64,000 nt of DNA from Algoriphagus sp. NG3 (GTDB lineage: Bacteria > Bacteroidota > Bacteroidia > Cytophagales > Cyclobacteriaceae): NCBI RefSeq assembly GCF_034119865.1, contig NZ_CP139421.1, positions 5,062,501 to 5,126,500 of the forward strand, in the 5' to 3' direction. Below, piece by piece: positions 1-8,701 of the stretch (the stretch's first letter is position 1; each line of letters begins with the position of its first letter). The notes beneath the pieces were generated by a model. That model had not been told where the DNA came from. It did not search any database and was given only the letters and a program-made list of their open reading frames with translations. Position numbers and translations under genes: made by a program.

Positions 1-887
1 ACCGATCCTTCTGTATTATATGCATGGTAAAGCATCCAAAAATCCCCGTCTTTCTCTACGACAGTTCCATGGCCGGCACATTTCCAGTTGTCATTATCTT
101 TCAATACCGGGTTCATTTCGTATTTTTCCCAAGGGCCTAAAAGCGATTTGCTTCGGGCAACTCCGGTAACATAATCACAGGTGATCTCACAGCATCCACG
201 TGCAGAATAAGTGGCATAGAAGTATCCGTTTTTCTGAAAAATTGCCACCCCTTCTACAAGTCCGCCTTCCCAAGGCTGGTCATTGCGGAATAGTTCATGC
301 ATCTCACCGATTAATTCTGTCCTCTCATTGTTGACTTCCTGCGCCCAGATGGGAGTTTTCTGACCCTTGCTATTTCCATCCTCTTTCCACAGCACATAGA
401 TTTTGCCGTTTTCGTCGCGTGCTTCAAAAGCGTCAATGGAGCCAAATTCCTGAGCAACTAATGGGCCATGGTCGGTAAACTTACTTTCAGGAGAATCCGC
501 ACTTGCCACAGCTACACTGAGTCTGTTACTTTCCTTATCTCTCGCGGTATAGTAGGCGTAGATTTTTCCTTGCTCCTCATCGAAGGAAAGCTCCGGTGCC
601 CAAAAATTGTTCTTGGCCCATTCTGGAGCTCCATCTGGGAAAATGTAATTCACCAACTCCCAGTTGATCAAATCAGTCGATTTGAAAATCGGGAAAAGTG
701 GAGCCCATTCATTGGAAGTAGCGGAAGCATAGTAATAATTTCCGATTTTGATCACCGTTGGGTCTGGACGGTCTCCAGCTAAAACCGGATTGTCAAAACC
801 TCGGTTCTGGGCAAAAGATATCTGTGTTACCACAGTTAGCAGTAGTAGTAGAATCCCAGCTCTCAGGGGTGTCATTGAGGTATTCAT
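1..887 (-). CDS. Secreted glycoside hydrolase family 43 protein, 3' end cut by window edge
   Basis: The reading frame is open from the ATG at 887 to the left edge of the window (295 codons, no stop), so the C-terminus is missing. Residues 1-26 form a signal peptide ending SFA-Q, so the enzyme is exported. The five-bladed propeller residues of GH43 are visible: catalytic base Asp42 in RPDPT, pKa-modulating Asp152 in SIDAF, and general acid Glu212 in VEGV, with a GHG motif at 272-274. The family cleaves arabinan, xylan or related plant or algal polysaccharides by inversion; the substrate cannot be told here. No SusC/SusD pair is visible on this side, so any polysaccharide utilization locus would lie to the left of the window. 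GH43 assignment is firm, subfamily is not. Confidence 0.85.
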   Translation of the reverse strand, partial: MNTSMTPLRAGILLLLLTVVTQISFAQNRGFDNPVLAGDRPDPTVIKIGNYYYASATSNEWAPLFPIFKSTDLINWELVNYIFPDGAPEWAKNNFWAPELSFDEEQGKIYAYYTARDKESNRLSVAVASADSPESKFTDHGPLVAQEFGSIDAFEARDENGKIYVLWKEDGNSKGQKTPIWAQEVNNERTELIGEMHELFRNDQPWEGGLVEGVAIFQKNGYFYATYSARGCCEITCDYVTGVARSKSLLGPWEKYEMNPVLKDNDNWKCAGHGTVVEKDGDFWMLYHAYNTEGS

Positions 888-1408
888 ATAATTAGGTTAT
901 TTGTCGGTTAAGTCAGGAGGACTTTGTGGGTTTACTTATTATACTCTGAGTTTGATTTTAAATTACCAATTCTACAAATTTGACATCTCAAATCCTCCCA
1001 CGTTCATCGGATTTCCGGAGCTTTTTCTATCTCAAGTTTAAATAATAGTTTAGTTATTTGGAACCCTATTATTCTGAAGAGATTGATGCTCCTTTAGCCT
1101 CCAAAAGAAAACGCTAAGAAGAGATGTCTTAACAAAGGTAGTAGTAAGACTAAAATGACAATCCAAATAGGTGAAAAGTCAGATTATTTGAAGGATTTGT
1201 TCCAGTGCTTTAGTGTCTGGTCAGCTGCCTTACGATCGGGAGATTTCCTTATTTCCAAACTTGCTTAATCCGGCTAGGAAGAATTTCCCTAAAAATGTCC
1301 AACAAACGGTAAGATGCATCTGAACAATGCGAAGTCACTATTAATCAGTACGCATATTCTTGTGAGTATTAGGAGCAAGTCATGATATGCTAATTTTTTA
1401 ACACTAAA

Positions 1409-1436
1409 AATCCGGTCATGATTTCATGACCGGATT
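1409..1436. terminator. Perfect 13-bp inverted repeat, terminator-like
   Basis: AATCCGGTCATGA is followed after two bases by its exact reverse complement. On the minus strand the hairpin is followed by TTTTT, the form of an intrinsic terminator for transcripts coming from the radA side. It lies about 425 bp past the radA stop, so it may instead end a short transcript covering 1494-1613. Confidence 0.5.
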
Positions 1437-1493
1437 AGTATATTCATTCTATGTTTCCCCTGTGATTGGGCAAGCAAAGCTGTTCCAGCTCAT

Positions 1494-1613
1494 TTATACG
1501 GGCTTTTTTAGATTTTTAGATGTTTTTGGAACAATAAAAGTTCCGGAAATCGCTACAGCCTGCTTCAAACTAGGTTTGATTTTAGTAGTGTTCCTGGTAT
1601 AGGTCTTTTTCAT
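1494..1613 (-). CDS. Possible 39-residue basic small protein
   Basis: An ATG-initiated frame of 39 codons encodes a lysine- and threonine-rich basic peptide (starting MKKTYTRNTTKIK, ending NLKKPV). It is followed about 60 nt later by the terminator-like hairpin at 1409-1436, which is the only support for a transcription unit here. No Shine-Dalgarno sequence and no family is recognised. It may be chance, or the region may encode a small RNA instead. Confidence 0.2.
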   Translation of the reverse strand: MKKTYTRNTTKIKPSLKQAVAISGTFIVPKTSKNLKKPV

Positions 1614-1860
1614 AATAGGCTTAGGGTTTTGTTAATGAAACTTCAATATAAACGACAAGATACTAATGAAAATTTAAAAAGTACTTGATTTTCAGGCTAT
1701 AAATTCAACGTATTATCTCTTTTTTTTAAAAAAATGTAATTCCTAAATTATTATGTCCTTCAAAACACATTTAGTTTTTTGAATCTATTTCTGTTTTGCT
1801 GCGGGCACTCGGGACTTAAACTGGATCTTTTCAGAAAGTAAATGACTTTTCTCTTGTCTG

Positions 1861-3234
1861 TCAGAATATCTTCTGATAAACCTCTTCCAATTTACTCACA
1901 GCCATCACCTCGATTTTGTATTTCCCTAGATCAAGACCTTTGACAGCATATTTTGAAACAATTATTTTTTTAAATCCCAATTTTTCAGCCTCTGCAATCC
2001 GGTTTTCTATCCGATGCACTGCCCGTATTTCACCTCCCAAGCCAACTTCTGCAGCAAAGCAAATTTGCTCCGATACAGGAGTATCCTCGTAACTGGAAAT
2101 CAATGACGCACAGACTGCCAGATCCAAAGCAGGATCGTCCACACGTAGACCTCCCGCGACATTTAAGAACACATCTTGCTGACCGAGGCGCATTCCACCA
2201 CGCTTTTCCAAAACTGCCAACAACATATTCAATCGCTTGGCATCGTGACCTGTACTGCTTCGCTGAGGAGTTCCATACGTAGCGGGACTTACCAGGGATT
2301 GTATCTCTATCAGCAAAGGGCGGTTTCCTTCCATCATAGCCCCTATGGCTACTCCGTTTAAAACTTCTTCACGCTGGGTTAGGAGAATTTCGGAAGGGTT
2401 TGCGACTGGACGAAGACCCTCAACACGCATCTCGTAAATACCCAATTCGTGGGTGGATCCAAAACGGTTTTTGGAAGTCCTCAGGATCCTATAGCTCATA
2501 TGTCTGTCCCCTTCAAACTGCAAGACGGTATCCACCATATGCTCCAATACTTTTGGCCCTGCGATAGACCCATCCTTGGTGATATGGCCGATCAGGAAAA
2601 CTGGCGTTCCGGTTTCCTTGGCAAACTTCATCAACTCAGCAGTACATTCCCGTACCTGAGAGACTGAGCCTGCGGCAGATTCTACATATTGAGAGGTGAG
2701 TGTTTGAATAGAATCTATAATCAACAAATCGGGTTTGAGCGCTTCAATCTGCTGGAAAATATGTTGGGTATTCGTCTCAGAGAGTACATAGCACTCAGGA
2801 TTTTTTGCGGCCATACGATCCGCACGCATTTTTATCTGGGCTTCATTTTCCTCTCCGGAGACATATAAAATTTTCTTTTCTTTAAGAATCAGGGCTATCT
2901 GCAGCATAAGCGTGGACTTTCCGATTCCAGGTTCACCACCGATCAGCACCAGCGAACCGGGTACAATTCCACCTCCCAGAACGCGGTCTAATTCCGCATC
3001 TCCCGTGACATACCGTGGCTGTTCCTCATAATTCACCTCTTGGATTTTCTTGGGTGTGCTGGCTTTTTTTGTACCCGAAGAAGGAGTTTTCCATGATCCT
3101 TTGCCCGATTCTTCCTTTTGGACAATTTCCTCTACATAGGTATTCCATTCCCCGCAAGAAGGACACTTGCCAAGCCATTTAGGACTTTGTGCACCGCAGT
3201 TTTGACAGAAGAAAGAGGTTTTGATTTTGGCCAT
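1861..3234 (-). CDS. radA: DNA repair protein RadA (Sms)
   Basis: RadA is a RecA-like, DnaB-type branch-migration helicase that processes recombination intermediates. All family parts are present in 457 residues: an N-terminal zinc finger with Cys10, Cys13, Cys24 and Cys27; a Walker A motif GEPGIGKST at 100-108; the RadA-specific KNRFG motif at 255-259; and a C-terminal Lon-like domain from about 290. The length is normal for the family. It starts 8 bp downstream of the YhcG-type nuclease gene on the same strand, so the two are probably co-transcribed, and polA lies next upstream, making a small DNA-maintenance group. No closely spaced terminator follows the stop codon. Confidence 0.97.
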   Translation of the reverse strand: MAKIKTSFFCQNCGAQSPKWLGKCPSCGEWNTYVEEIVQKEESGKGSWKTPSSGTKKASTPKKIQEVNYEEQPRYVTGDAELDRVLGGGIVPGSLVLIGGEPGIGKSTLMLQIALILKEKKILYVSGEENEAQIKMRADRMAAKNPECYVLSETNTQHIFQQIEALKPDLLIIDSIQTLTSQYVESAAGSVSQVRECTAELMKFAKETGTPVFLIGHITKDGSIAGPKVLEHMVDTVLQFEGDRHMSYRILRTSKNRFGSTHELGIYEMRVEGLRPVANPSEILLTQREEVLNGVAIGAMMEGNRPLLIEIQSLVSPATYGTPQRSSTGHDAKRLNMLLAVLEKRGGMRLGQQDVFLNVAGGLRVDDPALDLAVCASLISSYEDTPVSEQICFAAEVGLGGEIRAVHRIENRIAEAEKLGFKKIIVSKYAVKGLDLGKYKIEVMAVSKLEEVYQKIF

Positions 3235-3242
3235 TTTATATG

Positions 3243-4391
3243 CTATGAAAGTTTTCTTAATTCGCTTATTAGGTAGTTTTCAAATTTTTCTTTTGTTGGA
3301 AGTTTGATCAAGTATTGTTGGATGAAAAGATTTTGATCCATTCCTCCCGTGGCATATTTCACAAGTGCATGATCTTTTTCTGCCACCAATAAAATTCCAA
3401 TTGGAGGGTTATCGCTAGATTCACTTATCTCTTGTTTGAAAAAGTTGACGTAAGTATTGAGCTGTCCTAGATCACCATGCTCAAAGGATCCTATTTTTAA
3501 TTCTACAAGAACGTGGCATTTCAAAACACGATGATAAAACACCAAATCTATAAAATAATAGTTTTCGCCAATCAATATCCGTTTTTGCCTCGCCTCAAAG
3601 CAAAATCCATGACCCAATTCTAAGATAAAGTCCTGCAAATTATTAATCAAAGCTTGCTCTAAGTCCGACTCTTCAATCAGTTCGTGACCACTGAGATTCA
3701 GAAAATCAAATGCATATATATTCTTGATAATGTCTGTAGGAACTGAAGGTAGATTTCCTTGTGAGACCTTATTCATTTTTTCAGGATCTGAGGATAATCC
3801 TGATCTTTCAAAAAGTAAGCTATTAATATTTCTTTTCAGTTCTCTAACACTCCATATGCCTTTTATAGTTTCTAATTCATAGAAAGTCCTCTTCATTTGA
3901 TCTGCTATTGGTATAAGAAGTTCTAGGTGTGAATAAGACAGCTTCGAAAGCAGTTTCTCTCCTGGAACCAATAGATCTGTACGGAATTGTGGGGACGCTG
4001 ACCCCACAATCTGAGAAGAGTTTAATTGTGGGGTCAGTGTCCCCACTTTTTCTAATCCTCCTATCTCCTGGACTATCGGCAAAAAGGGGTTGACTTTCTC
4101 CTTTAGAAAGGAACCGATTTGGGGGTAATAAAGGTAAAAAGTGCGGAATCTAAATAAGGATCTTCTGTCCAATCCTTTGATTGTAGAAAGTCTTTGAGCT
4201 ATTTGGTCGATAAGTCCTTCGCCATAAACAGCACGGTCTTTACCCTCCAACTCAAACTCAACTATGTAGAATCCAATTAACCAATTCCGCACAGTTAAAG
4301 CTTGGTTCACCGCATTAGAGGAATAGGCCTGCATCTGTAAATGAATCTTACCAATTTGTGTCAGCAGATTTTCAAAATCTTTCATGGGCAA
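3243..4391 (-). CDS. YhcG/DUF1016-type PDDEXK nuclease family protein
   Basis: The N-terminal part (about 10-190) is the DUF1016_N helical DNA-binding region, with the typical LSYSHLELL and WSVRELKRNINSLLFER stretches. The C-terminal part (about 220-370) is a PDDEXK nuclease fold with Asp282 and the E-x-K pair Glu297/Lys299, followed by Gln310. The family is often found near restriction systems and mobile DNA, but its physiological role is poorly defined; no restriction genes lie here. Between the two domains sits an insertion (about 113-140) encoded by two palindromic DNA repeats, described separately. It probably shares a transcript with radA (8 bp gap). Start at ATG 4391; residue 3 is a second Met that could be the true start. 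Confidence 0.88.
   Translation of the reverse strand: MPMKDFENLLTQIGKIHLQMQAYSSNAVNQALTVRNWLIGFYIVEFELEGKDRAVYGEGLIDQIAQRLSTIKGLDRRSLFRFRTFYLYYPQIGSFLKEKVNPFLPIVQEIGGLEKVGTLTPQLNSSQIVGSASPQFRTDLLVPGEKLLSKLSYSHLELLIPIADQMKRTFYELETIKGIWSVRELKRNINSLLFERSGLSSDPEKMNKVSQGNLPSVPTDIIKNIYAFDFLNLSGHELIEESDLEQALINNLQDFILELGHGFCFEARQKRILIGENYYFIDLVFYHRVLKCHVLVELKIGSFEHGDLGQLNTYVNFFKQEISESSDNPPIGILLVAEKDHALVKYATGGMDQNLFIQQYLIKLPTKEKFENYLISELRKLS
3986..4046. repeat. Pair of inverted palindromic repeats inside the YhcG-type gene
   Basis: Unit 1 (3986-4010) has arms ATTGTGGGG and CCCCACAAT around 7 bases. Unit 2 (4025-4046) reads ATTGTGGGGTCAGTG and on to CCCCAC, and matches the reverse complement of unit 1 at 21 of 22 positions. 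Each is itself a palindrome, and together they encode the linker containing VGTLTPQ and VGSASPQ between the two domains of the nuclease without breaking the frame. Confidence 0.75.
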
Positions 4392-4540
4392 TAAAGATCA
4401 GTTGAAAAGGCTTAGCGAGTCAATCCGCCCGATTACTAATTTTCAGATTTTTCAATCTTGGAATCTTAATAATGGATGTTGAACATAGAATGCTAAATTT
4501 TTGAAGTACTTGATACTTATGTCTAAGGTCTAGATACTTT

Positions 4541-7369
4541 TTAGTGCGCTTGAAGCCAATCTGTACCAGTTCCAACTTCCACTTCTATCGGAACAGCCAT
4601 TTTGATGGCGTTGGACATGAGTCCTGGAACGTTGGCTTTGAGAATTTCCACTTCATCCTTGTGCGCATCGAAAACCAATTCATCATGTACCTGAAGGATC
4701 ATTTTGGACTTAAGCTTTTCCTTTTTCATCCACTTATGCACATCGATCATAGCTACTTTGATCAGGTCAGCTGCAGAGCCTTGAATCGGTGCGTTGATGG
4801 CATTTCGCTCCGCAAAGCCACGCATGGTAGCATTTCGGCTGTTGATATCCCGTAGATATCTGCGTCTGCCCAGGATGGTTTCCACGTACTCATGGGTTTT
4901 GGCTTTTTCTATAGCGCCATCCATATACTGTTTTACTGCTGGAAATTCCTTGAAATAGGAATCAATGATTTCTTTGGCTTCTCCTCTAGGTATAGCTAAG
5001 CGCTGGGAAAGCCCAAAAGCGGAAATGCCATAGATAATCCCAAAATTGGCTGTTTTAGCTTTTCGTCGCATATCCGATGTCACTTCCTCCAGTGGAACCT
5101 GGAATATCTTCGCAGCTGTGGTGGCGTGGATATCCCTGCCTGTACGGAAGGCTTCGATCATGGATCCATCTCCGGAAAAAGCAGCCATAATCCTCAGTTC
5201 GATCTGTGAGTAATCCGCCGCCAGCAGGATGTGATTTTCGTCTCTTGGCACAAAAGCCTTTCGGATCTCACGCCCACGGTCAGTGCGGATCGGAATATTC
5301 TGAAGATTCGGGTTGATAGAAGACAGCCTTCCTGTGGCAGCCACAAACTGGTTATAAGTCGTATGGACACGGCCAGTTTTGGAATTGATCATCGTAGGCA
5401 GTGCATCCACATAAGTTGATTTCAGCTTGACCATCTGACGGAAGTCAAGAATGTGTTGTATGATTTCGTGCTCATGCGCAAGCTTGCTAAGGACTTCTTC
5501 TCCGGTGGCATATTGGCCTGTTTTGGTCTTTTTTGCCTTGGGATCGAGTTTTAATTTGTCAAATAACACATCGCCTAGTTGCTTTGGCGAAGCCAGGTTA
5601 AAGCGGACTCCGGCCAGTTCATAGACTTTGTTTTCTATTTCCTTGCTTTCTTTTTCCAGTAGAAGTGACATTTCTGCGAGGCTCCCCATATCTATGCGAA
5701 CCCCTTCAAATTCCATGTCGGCAAGCACATTGATCAGGGGATTTTCCACCTCATCAAACAGCTTTTGCAGGTTGTTTTCTTTTAATAAAGGATCAAATTC
5801 TGCTTTCAGTCTGAGTGTGATATCTGCATCTTCAGAGGCATAGGCTGTCACCTCATCTTCATCCACATCCCGCATATTTCCCTGATTCTTTCCTTTTTTA
5901 CCGATCAATTCCGTGATGGAAACCGGCTCATAATTCAGGTATTGCTTGGCCAACCAGTCCATGGAATGCTTGCCATCAGCATCAATCAGATAATGTGCAA
6001 GCATGGTGTCATAAAGGACTCCTTTGACTTCCACATCGTAGTTTTTCAATACCAGGATATCATACTTGACGTTTTGCCCAATCTTGATGATGCTTTCATT
6101 TTCAAATACCGGCTTCAGCAATTCCAGGATTGCTAATGTTTCCTCACGGTTTGCCGGGCAGGGTATGTAGTAGGCCTCTCCTGTGACATAGGCAAATGAA
6201 ATTCCGACAAGTTCTGCTTCCATAGGGTTCACGGAAGTGGTCTCGGTATCAAAACAGATTTCTTTCTGAATCTCCAGAAACTCTACCAATTCCAAGATTT
6301 CCGCCTTGCCTTTCACTTTGTGGTAATTCTGGATATTGCTGTGAATCGTATCTGGTGCTTTTTGTTCGGCTACATTCACCGTTTCCTCAGCAAATTCAAT
6401 TTCTTTAGCAGCTGGGGATGTTGCATCCGAAGCTTCGCCAAAAAGTCCCAATTGCTCATTTTTTTGAACGCCCACTTTTTTATCGTTGCCTTTGAATACA
6501 CGTGCAGCCAGGGTTCTGAATTCCAGTTCGGCGAATATGGCCCGGACCTTTTCCTCATCTATACCTTCATACTCCAGGTGCTCTTTTACATATACGATAG
6601 GTACATCGCATTTAATAGTGGCGAGTTCTTTAGACAGAATTCCCTGCGCACCAAACTTCTCCACATTTTCCCGTTGCTTGCCTTTCAGATCGGCGGAATT
6701 TTTAATCAGTTCTTCTACTGTACCATAAGTTTTTAACAACTTCACAGCGGTTTTTTGCCCGATTCCGGGTATTCCAGGAATGTTATCCACGGCATCACCC
6801 ATGAGCCCCAATATATCCCTTACCTGATCTACCCTTTCGATATCCCACTTGGCGCAGATTTCTTTAGGCCCCATGATATCCACCCCATTTCCCATAAAAG
6901 CAGGCTTGTACAAGAAAATATGATCATCTACCAGCTGGCCGTAATCCTTATCTGGAGTCATCATATAGACGGTGAAGTTTTCCTTCTCGGCTTGCTTTGC
7001 CAGCGTTCCTATGATATCATCAGCTTCGTAGCCGTCAAGTTCCAAAATTGGGATATTGAATGCCTTCACAATTTCTTTGACCCAAGGAATGGCAACAGCA
7101 ATGTCTTCTGGCTGTTCCTGTCGGTTTGCTTTGTAAGCTTCAAACTGTACATGGCGGAAAGTGGGGGCGTGGGTATCGAATGCCACCCCAATGTGGGTAG
7201 GTTTTTCCTTGTCGACGATTTCCAGAAGTGTATTCGTAAAGCCCAGCATCACTCCGGTATTGAGTCCTTTGGAGTTAATTCTAGGGTTTTTGCTGAAGGC
7301 AAAGTGCGCACGGTATATAAGCGCCATGGCATCAAGTAAAAAGAGCTTGCAGGGCTGTTTTTGGGACAT
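4541..7369 (-). CDS. polA: DNA polymerase I
   Basis: The 942-residue protein has all three activities of DNA polymerase I. Residues 1-300 are the 5'-3' flap exonuclease, with VAFD near 64 and the acidic clusters YEADDI and TPDKDYG. Residues about 345-540 are the 3'-5' proofreading exonuclease, apparently active because DTE at 374-376 and the YASEDADIT motif are kept. The C-terminal half is the polymerase: motif A DYSQIELR, motif B with RRKAKTANFGIIYG, and motif C VHDE. It fills gaps during repair and removes Okazaki primers. Length is as expected for Bacteroidota. It stands 149 bp upstream of the YhcG-type gene with nothing notable in between. Start is the ATG at 7369. Confidence 0.98.
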   Translation of the reverse strand: MSQKQPCKLFLLDAMALIYRAHFAFSKNPRINSKGLNTGVMLGFTNTLLEIVDKEKPTHIGVAFDTHAPTFRHVQFEAYKANRQEQPEDIAVAIPWVKEIVKAFNIPILELDGYEADDIIGTLAKQAEKENFTVYMMTPDKDYGQLVDDHIFLYKPAFMGNGVDIMGPKEICAKWDIERVDQVRDILGLMGDAVDNIPGIPGIGQKTAVKLLKTYGTVEELIKNSADLKGKQRENVEKFGAQGILSKELATIKCDVPIVYVKEHLEYEGIDEEKVRAIFAELEFRTLAARVFKGNDKKVGVQKNEQLGLFGEASDATSPAAKEIEFAEETVNVAEQKAPDTIHSNIQNYHKVKGKAEILELVEFLEIQKEICFDTETTSVNPMEAELVGISFAYVTGEAYYIPCPANREETLAILELLKPVFENESIIKIGQNVKYDILVLKNYDVEVKGVLYDTMLAHYLIDADGKHSMDWLAKQYLNYEPVSITELIGKKGKNQGNMRDVDEDEVTAYASEDADITLRLKAEFDPLLKENNLQKLFDEVENPLINVLADMEFEGVRIDMGSLAEMSLLLEKESKEIENKVYELAGVRFNLASPKQLGDVLFDKLKLDPKAKKTKTGQYATGEEVLSKLAHEHEIIQHILDFRQMVKLKSTYVDALPTMINSKTGRVHTTYNQFVAATGRLSSINPNLQNIPIRTDRGREIRKAFVPRDENHILLAADYSQIELRIMAAFSGDGSMIEAFRTGRDIHATTAAKIFQVPLEEVTSDMRRKAKTANFGIIYGISAFGLSQRLAIPRGEAKEIIDSYFKEFPAVKQYMDGAIEKAKTHEYVETILGRRRYLRDINSRNATMRGFAERNAINAPIQGSAADLIKVAMIDVHKWMKKEKLKSKMILQVHDELVFDAHKDEVEILKANVPGLMSNAIKMAVPIEVEVGTGTDWLQAH

Positions 7370-7529
7370 TTGAGGATGATTTTTGGTAAAAAGGCAATCG
7401 TGTAATAACTGCGTAAGTTACAAATTTTCGGCTATAGGCAGCCCAAAATCCGGGTATATACAATTTCCTCTGACAGAGTTTGGCGGCAAATTTGGTCATT
7501 GGGAATACCTGACTTTAAATAAACAATCT

Positions 7530-7844
7530 ATGAAAAAATTATTCGTGATTCTTGCAATGATGTTTTCAGCTCAAATGCTGATAGCAGCTCCTGTAAAGGA
7601 CGAGAACTCTAAGAAGGATAAGACTGAGTTAACTGATGCTCAAAAAGAGCGTCTTGCGGAAATTGAAGCAAGGGTAGATGAAATTAAAGCGATGGACTTT
7701 AGTGCCATGAGCAAAGAAGAAAGAAAGGATGTACGTATGGAGCTGAAAGAAATGAAGGAAGAAGCGAAGCGTGCTGGAGGTGGAGTTTATATTTCCGTAG
7801 GTGCTATTATCATTATTTTATTGATTCTGATTTTGGTGACCTAA
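7530..7844 (+). CDS. Small exported protein with C-terminal membrane anchor
   Basis: I place the start at the ATG at 7530, because from there the protein begins with a clean signal peptide (MKKLFVILAMMFSAQMLIAA); a longer in-frame reading from 7383 has no signal features. The mature part (about residues 21-85) is highly charged and helical, rich in Glu, Lys and Asp, and probably a short coiled coil. It is followed by a glycine hinge and a hydrophobic segment to the C-terminus (about 88-104). This layout, signal peptide, charged helix, tail anchor, is common among small Bacteroidota envelope proteins. Function is unknown. A strong terminator follows at 7870-7897. Confidence 0.75.
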   Translation: MKKLFVILAMMFSAQMLIAAPVKDENSKKDKTELTDAQKERLAEIEARVDEIKAMDFSAMSKEERKDVRMELKEMKEEAKRAGGGVYISVGAIIIILLILILVT

Positions 7845-7869
7845 TCAACAGCTTTTAATCACCTATAAT

Positions 7870-7897
7870 AAAGGAAAGTCCACCATGGCTTTCCTTT
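7870..7897. terminator. Intrinsic terminator between convergent genes
   Basis: A 9-bp stem AAAGGAAAG / CTTTCCTTT with a 10-base loop is followed by T-rich sequence on the plus strand. It sits 25 bp after the stop of the small exported protein and just before the stop of the convergent membrane protein gene, so it can serve both strands. Confidence 0.75.
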
Positions 7898-7899
7898 TC

Positions 7900-8340
7900 T
7901 TATTTTTCAAAATTTTCTGCCAGGTAACTTTTTACCTGACAACCTCGCAGAAATACCGCTATTAACGGGATAAGCCAAAGTATTTCATTGAAAATCAACT
8001 GAAATGCAGTGCGTTTGTTCCAGCCTAACTCAGGGATGAACTCCAGGCCAAACCAGATGGCTAGAATGATTTTTCCTGTGATACCTGCGATAATCAGATA
8101 TACCCAACTGACTGGATAAAATGCGCTAAATAAAAGTAATAGACCTACTACGATCCCAAGTCCACCATAATAGGAGGTAGGTAAGGAAGCCTCGAAAGCG
8201 TTTCCGTCTGCAAGCCATTCCACTAATGAAGGCCCTATCAGCTGAAAAATAGCAGCCCAACCAATGGTATACATGCCTGCAAGCAGGAGAATTCCTCGGA
8301 AATGCATGGGAAATACTGGAAAGGGTGATTTTTGATCCAT
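7900..8340 (-). CDS. Uncharacterised four-helix membrane protein
   Basis: The protein is about 146 residues with four predicted membrane segments: near 14-36 (with GMYTIGWAAIFQ), 57-76, 78-100 and 116-135. The segments and the acidic residues between them resemble small DoxX-like membrane proteins in shape only; I do not recognise the family. I chose the ATG at 8340 because the hydrophobic helices begin shortly after it; an upstream ATG at 8412 would add 24 residues with no membrane-protein character. It stands alone on the minus strand, convergent with the small exported protein. Confidence 0.6.
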   Translation of the reverse strand: MDQKSPFPVFPMHFRGILLLAGMYTIGWAAIFQLIGPSLVEWLADGNAFEASLPTSYYGGLGIVVGLLLLFSAFYPVSWVYLIIAGITGKIILAIWFGLEFIPELGWNKRTAFQLIFNEILWLIPLIAVFLRGCQVKSYLAENFEK

Positions 8341-8471
8341 AGGTTGATTATCTTGGGTGATAGGGATTGCCGCCTTAGACTGAATAATTACAAATCTATT
8401 CAATGGAATCAAAAAACGCAGTTACATCAAGGGCTTTTATATGGATAAATGCAGTATGCTGCTTGCTTTAG

Positions 8472-8606
8472 GGTTTTACATTGGGGCGTAATACAGGCGA
8501 AATCACCCCTATTTCCATCCAAGGAGCTTCTGAGATCTTGGGCGTGTGTTTTACTCCTGCCGAAAAAGATAGTATGATCGGCGCATTACAAAGCCAGCGT
8601 AGCTGA
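8472..8606 (+). pseudogene. Possible remnant of an amidase-family gene
   Basis: This stretch is open for 44 codons before a TGA at 8604-8606 but has no start codon and a stop directly upstream. The translation contains GEITPISIQGASEILGVCF and then TPAEKDSMIGALQSQR. It resembles the N-terminal helix of secreted amidases (Asp/Glu-tRNA amidotransferase A-like), which have an I-T-x(n)-A-E-x-L-G-x-x-F-T-x-x-E-R pattern. If so, only this piece of the gene is left. The assignment rests on recall of the pattern and is weak. Confidence 0.3.
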
Positions 8607-8614
8607 TATGAGTC

Positions 8615-8654
8615 AAAAGGCAAGAAATGAGGATGTCTTCAGATCTTGCCTTTT
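8615..8654. terminator. Intrinsic terminator, probably for the gpmI-lipoprotein operon
   Basis: An 11-bp stem AAAAGGCAAGA / TCTTGCCTTTT encloses an 18-base loop. It lies 47 bp past the stop of the minus-strand lipoprotein gene, where the hairpin is followed by TTTTG; the arms also end in a T run on the plus strand. Confidence 0.7.
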
Positions 8655-8701
8655 GTGTTTACCTACCAAGTATGGTAAAGATTAAAACTCAGGACATGAG
8701 C

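Larger units (their letters stand above)
888..1860. other. Gene-poor intergenic region of about 1 kb
   Basis: No convincing gene is seen between the GH43 start and the end of radA. The stretch holds a perfect inverted repeat at 1409-1436 and two very short open frames (38 codons on plus at 1155-1268, 39 codons on minus at 1494-1613), neither with a clear ribosome binding site. The part upstream of the GH43 gene should hold its promoter, but I could not find a good TAnnTTTG box at a sensible distance. Confidence 0.5.

Noticed and set aside
1155..1268. 38-codon plus-strand frame in the empty region
   Set aside because: No ribosome binding site, no promoter, no terminator after it and no recognisable sequence.
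6320..6736. Long plus-strand open frame (138 codons) inside polA
   Set aside because: It is antisense to conserved polA codons, has no family-like sequence and no upstream signals; the other open frames across polA are of the same kind.
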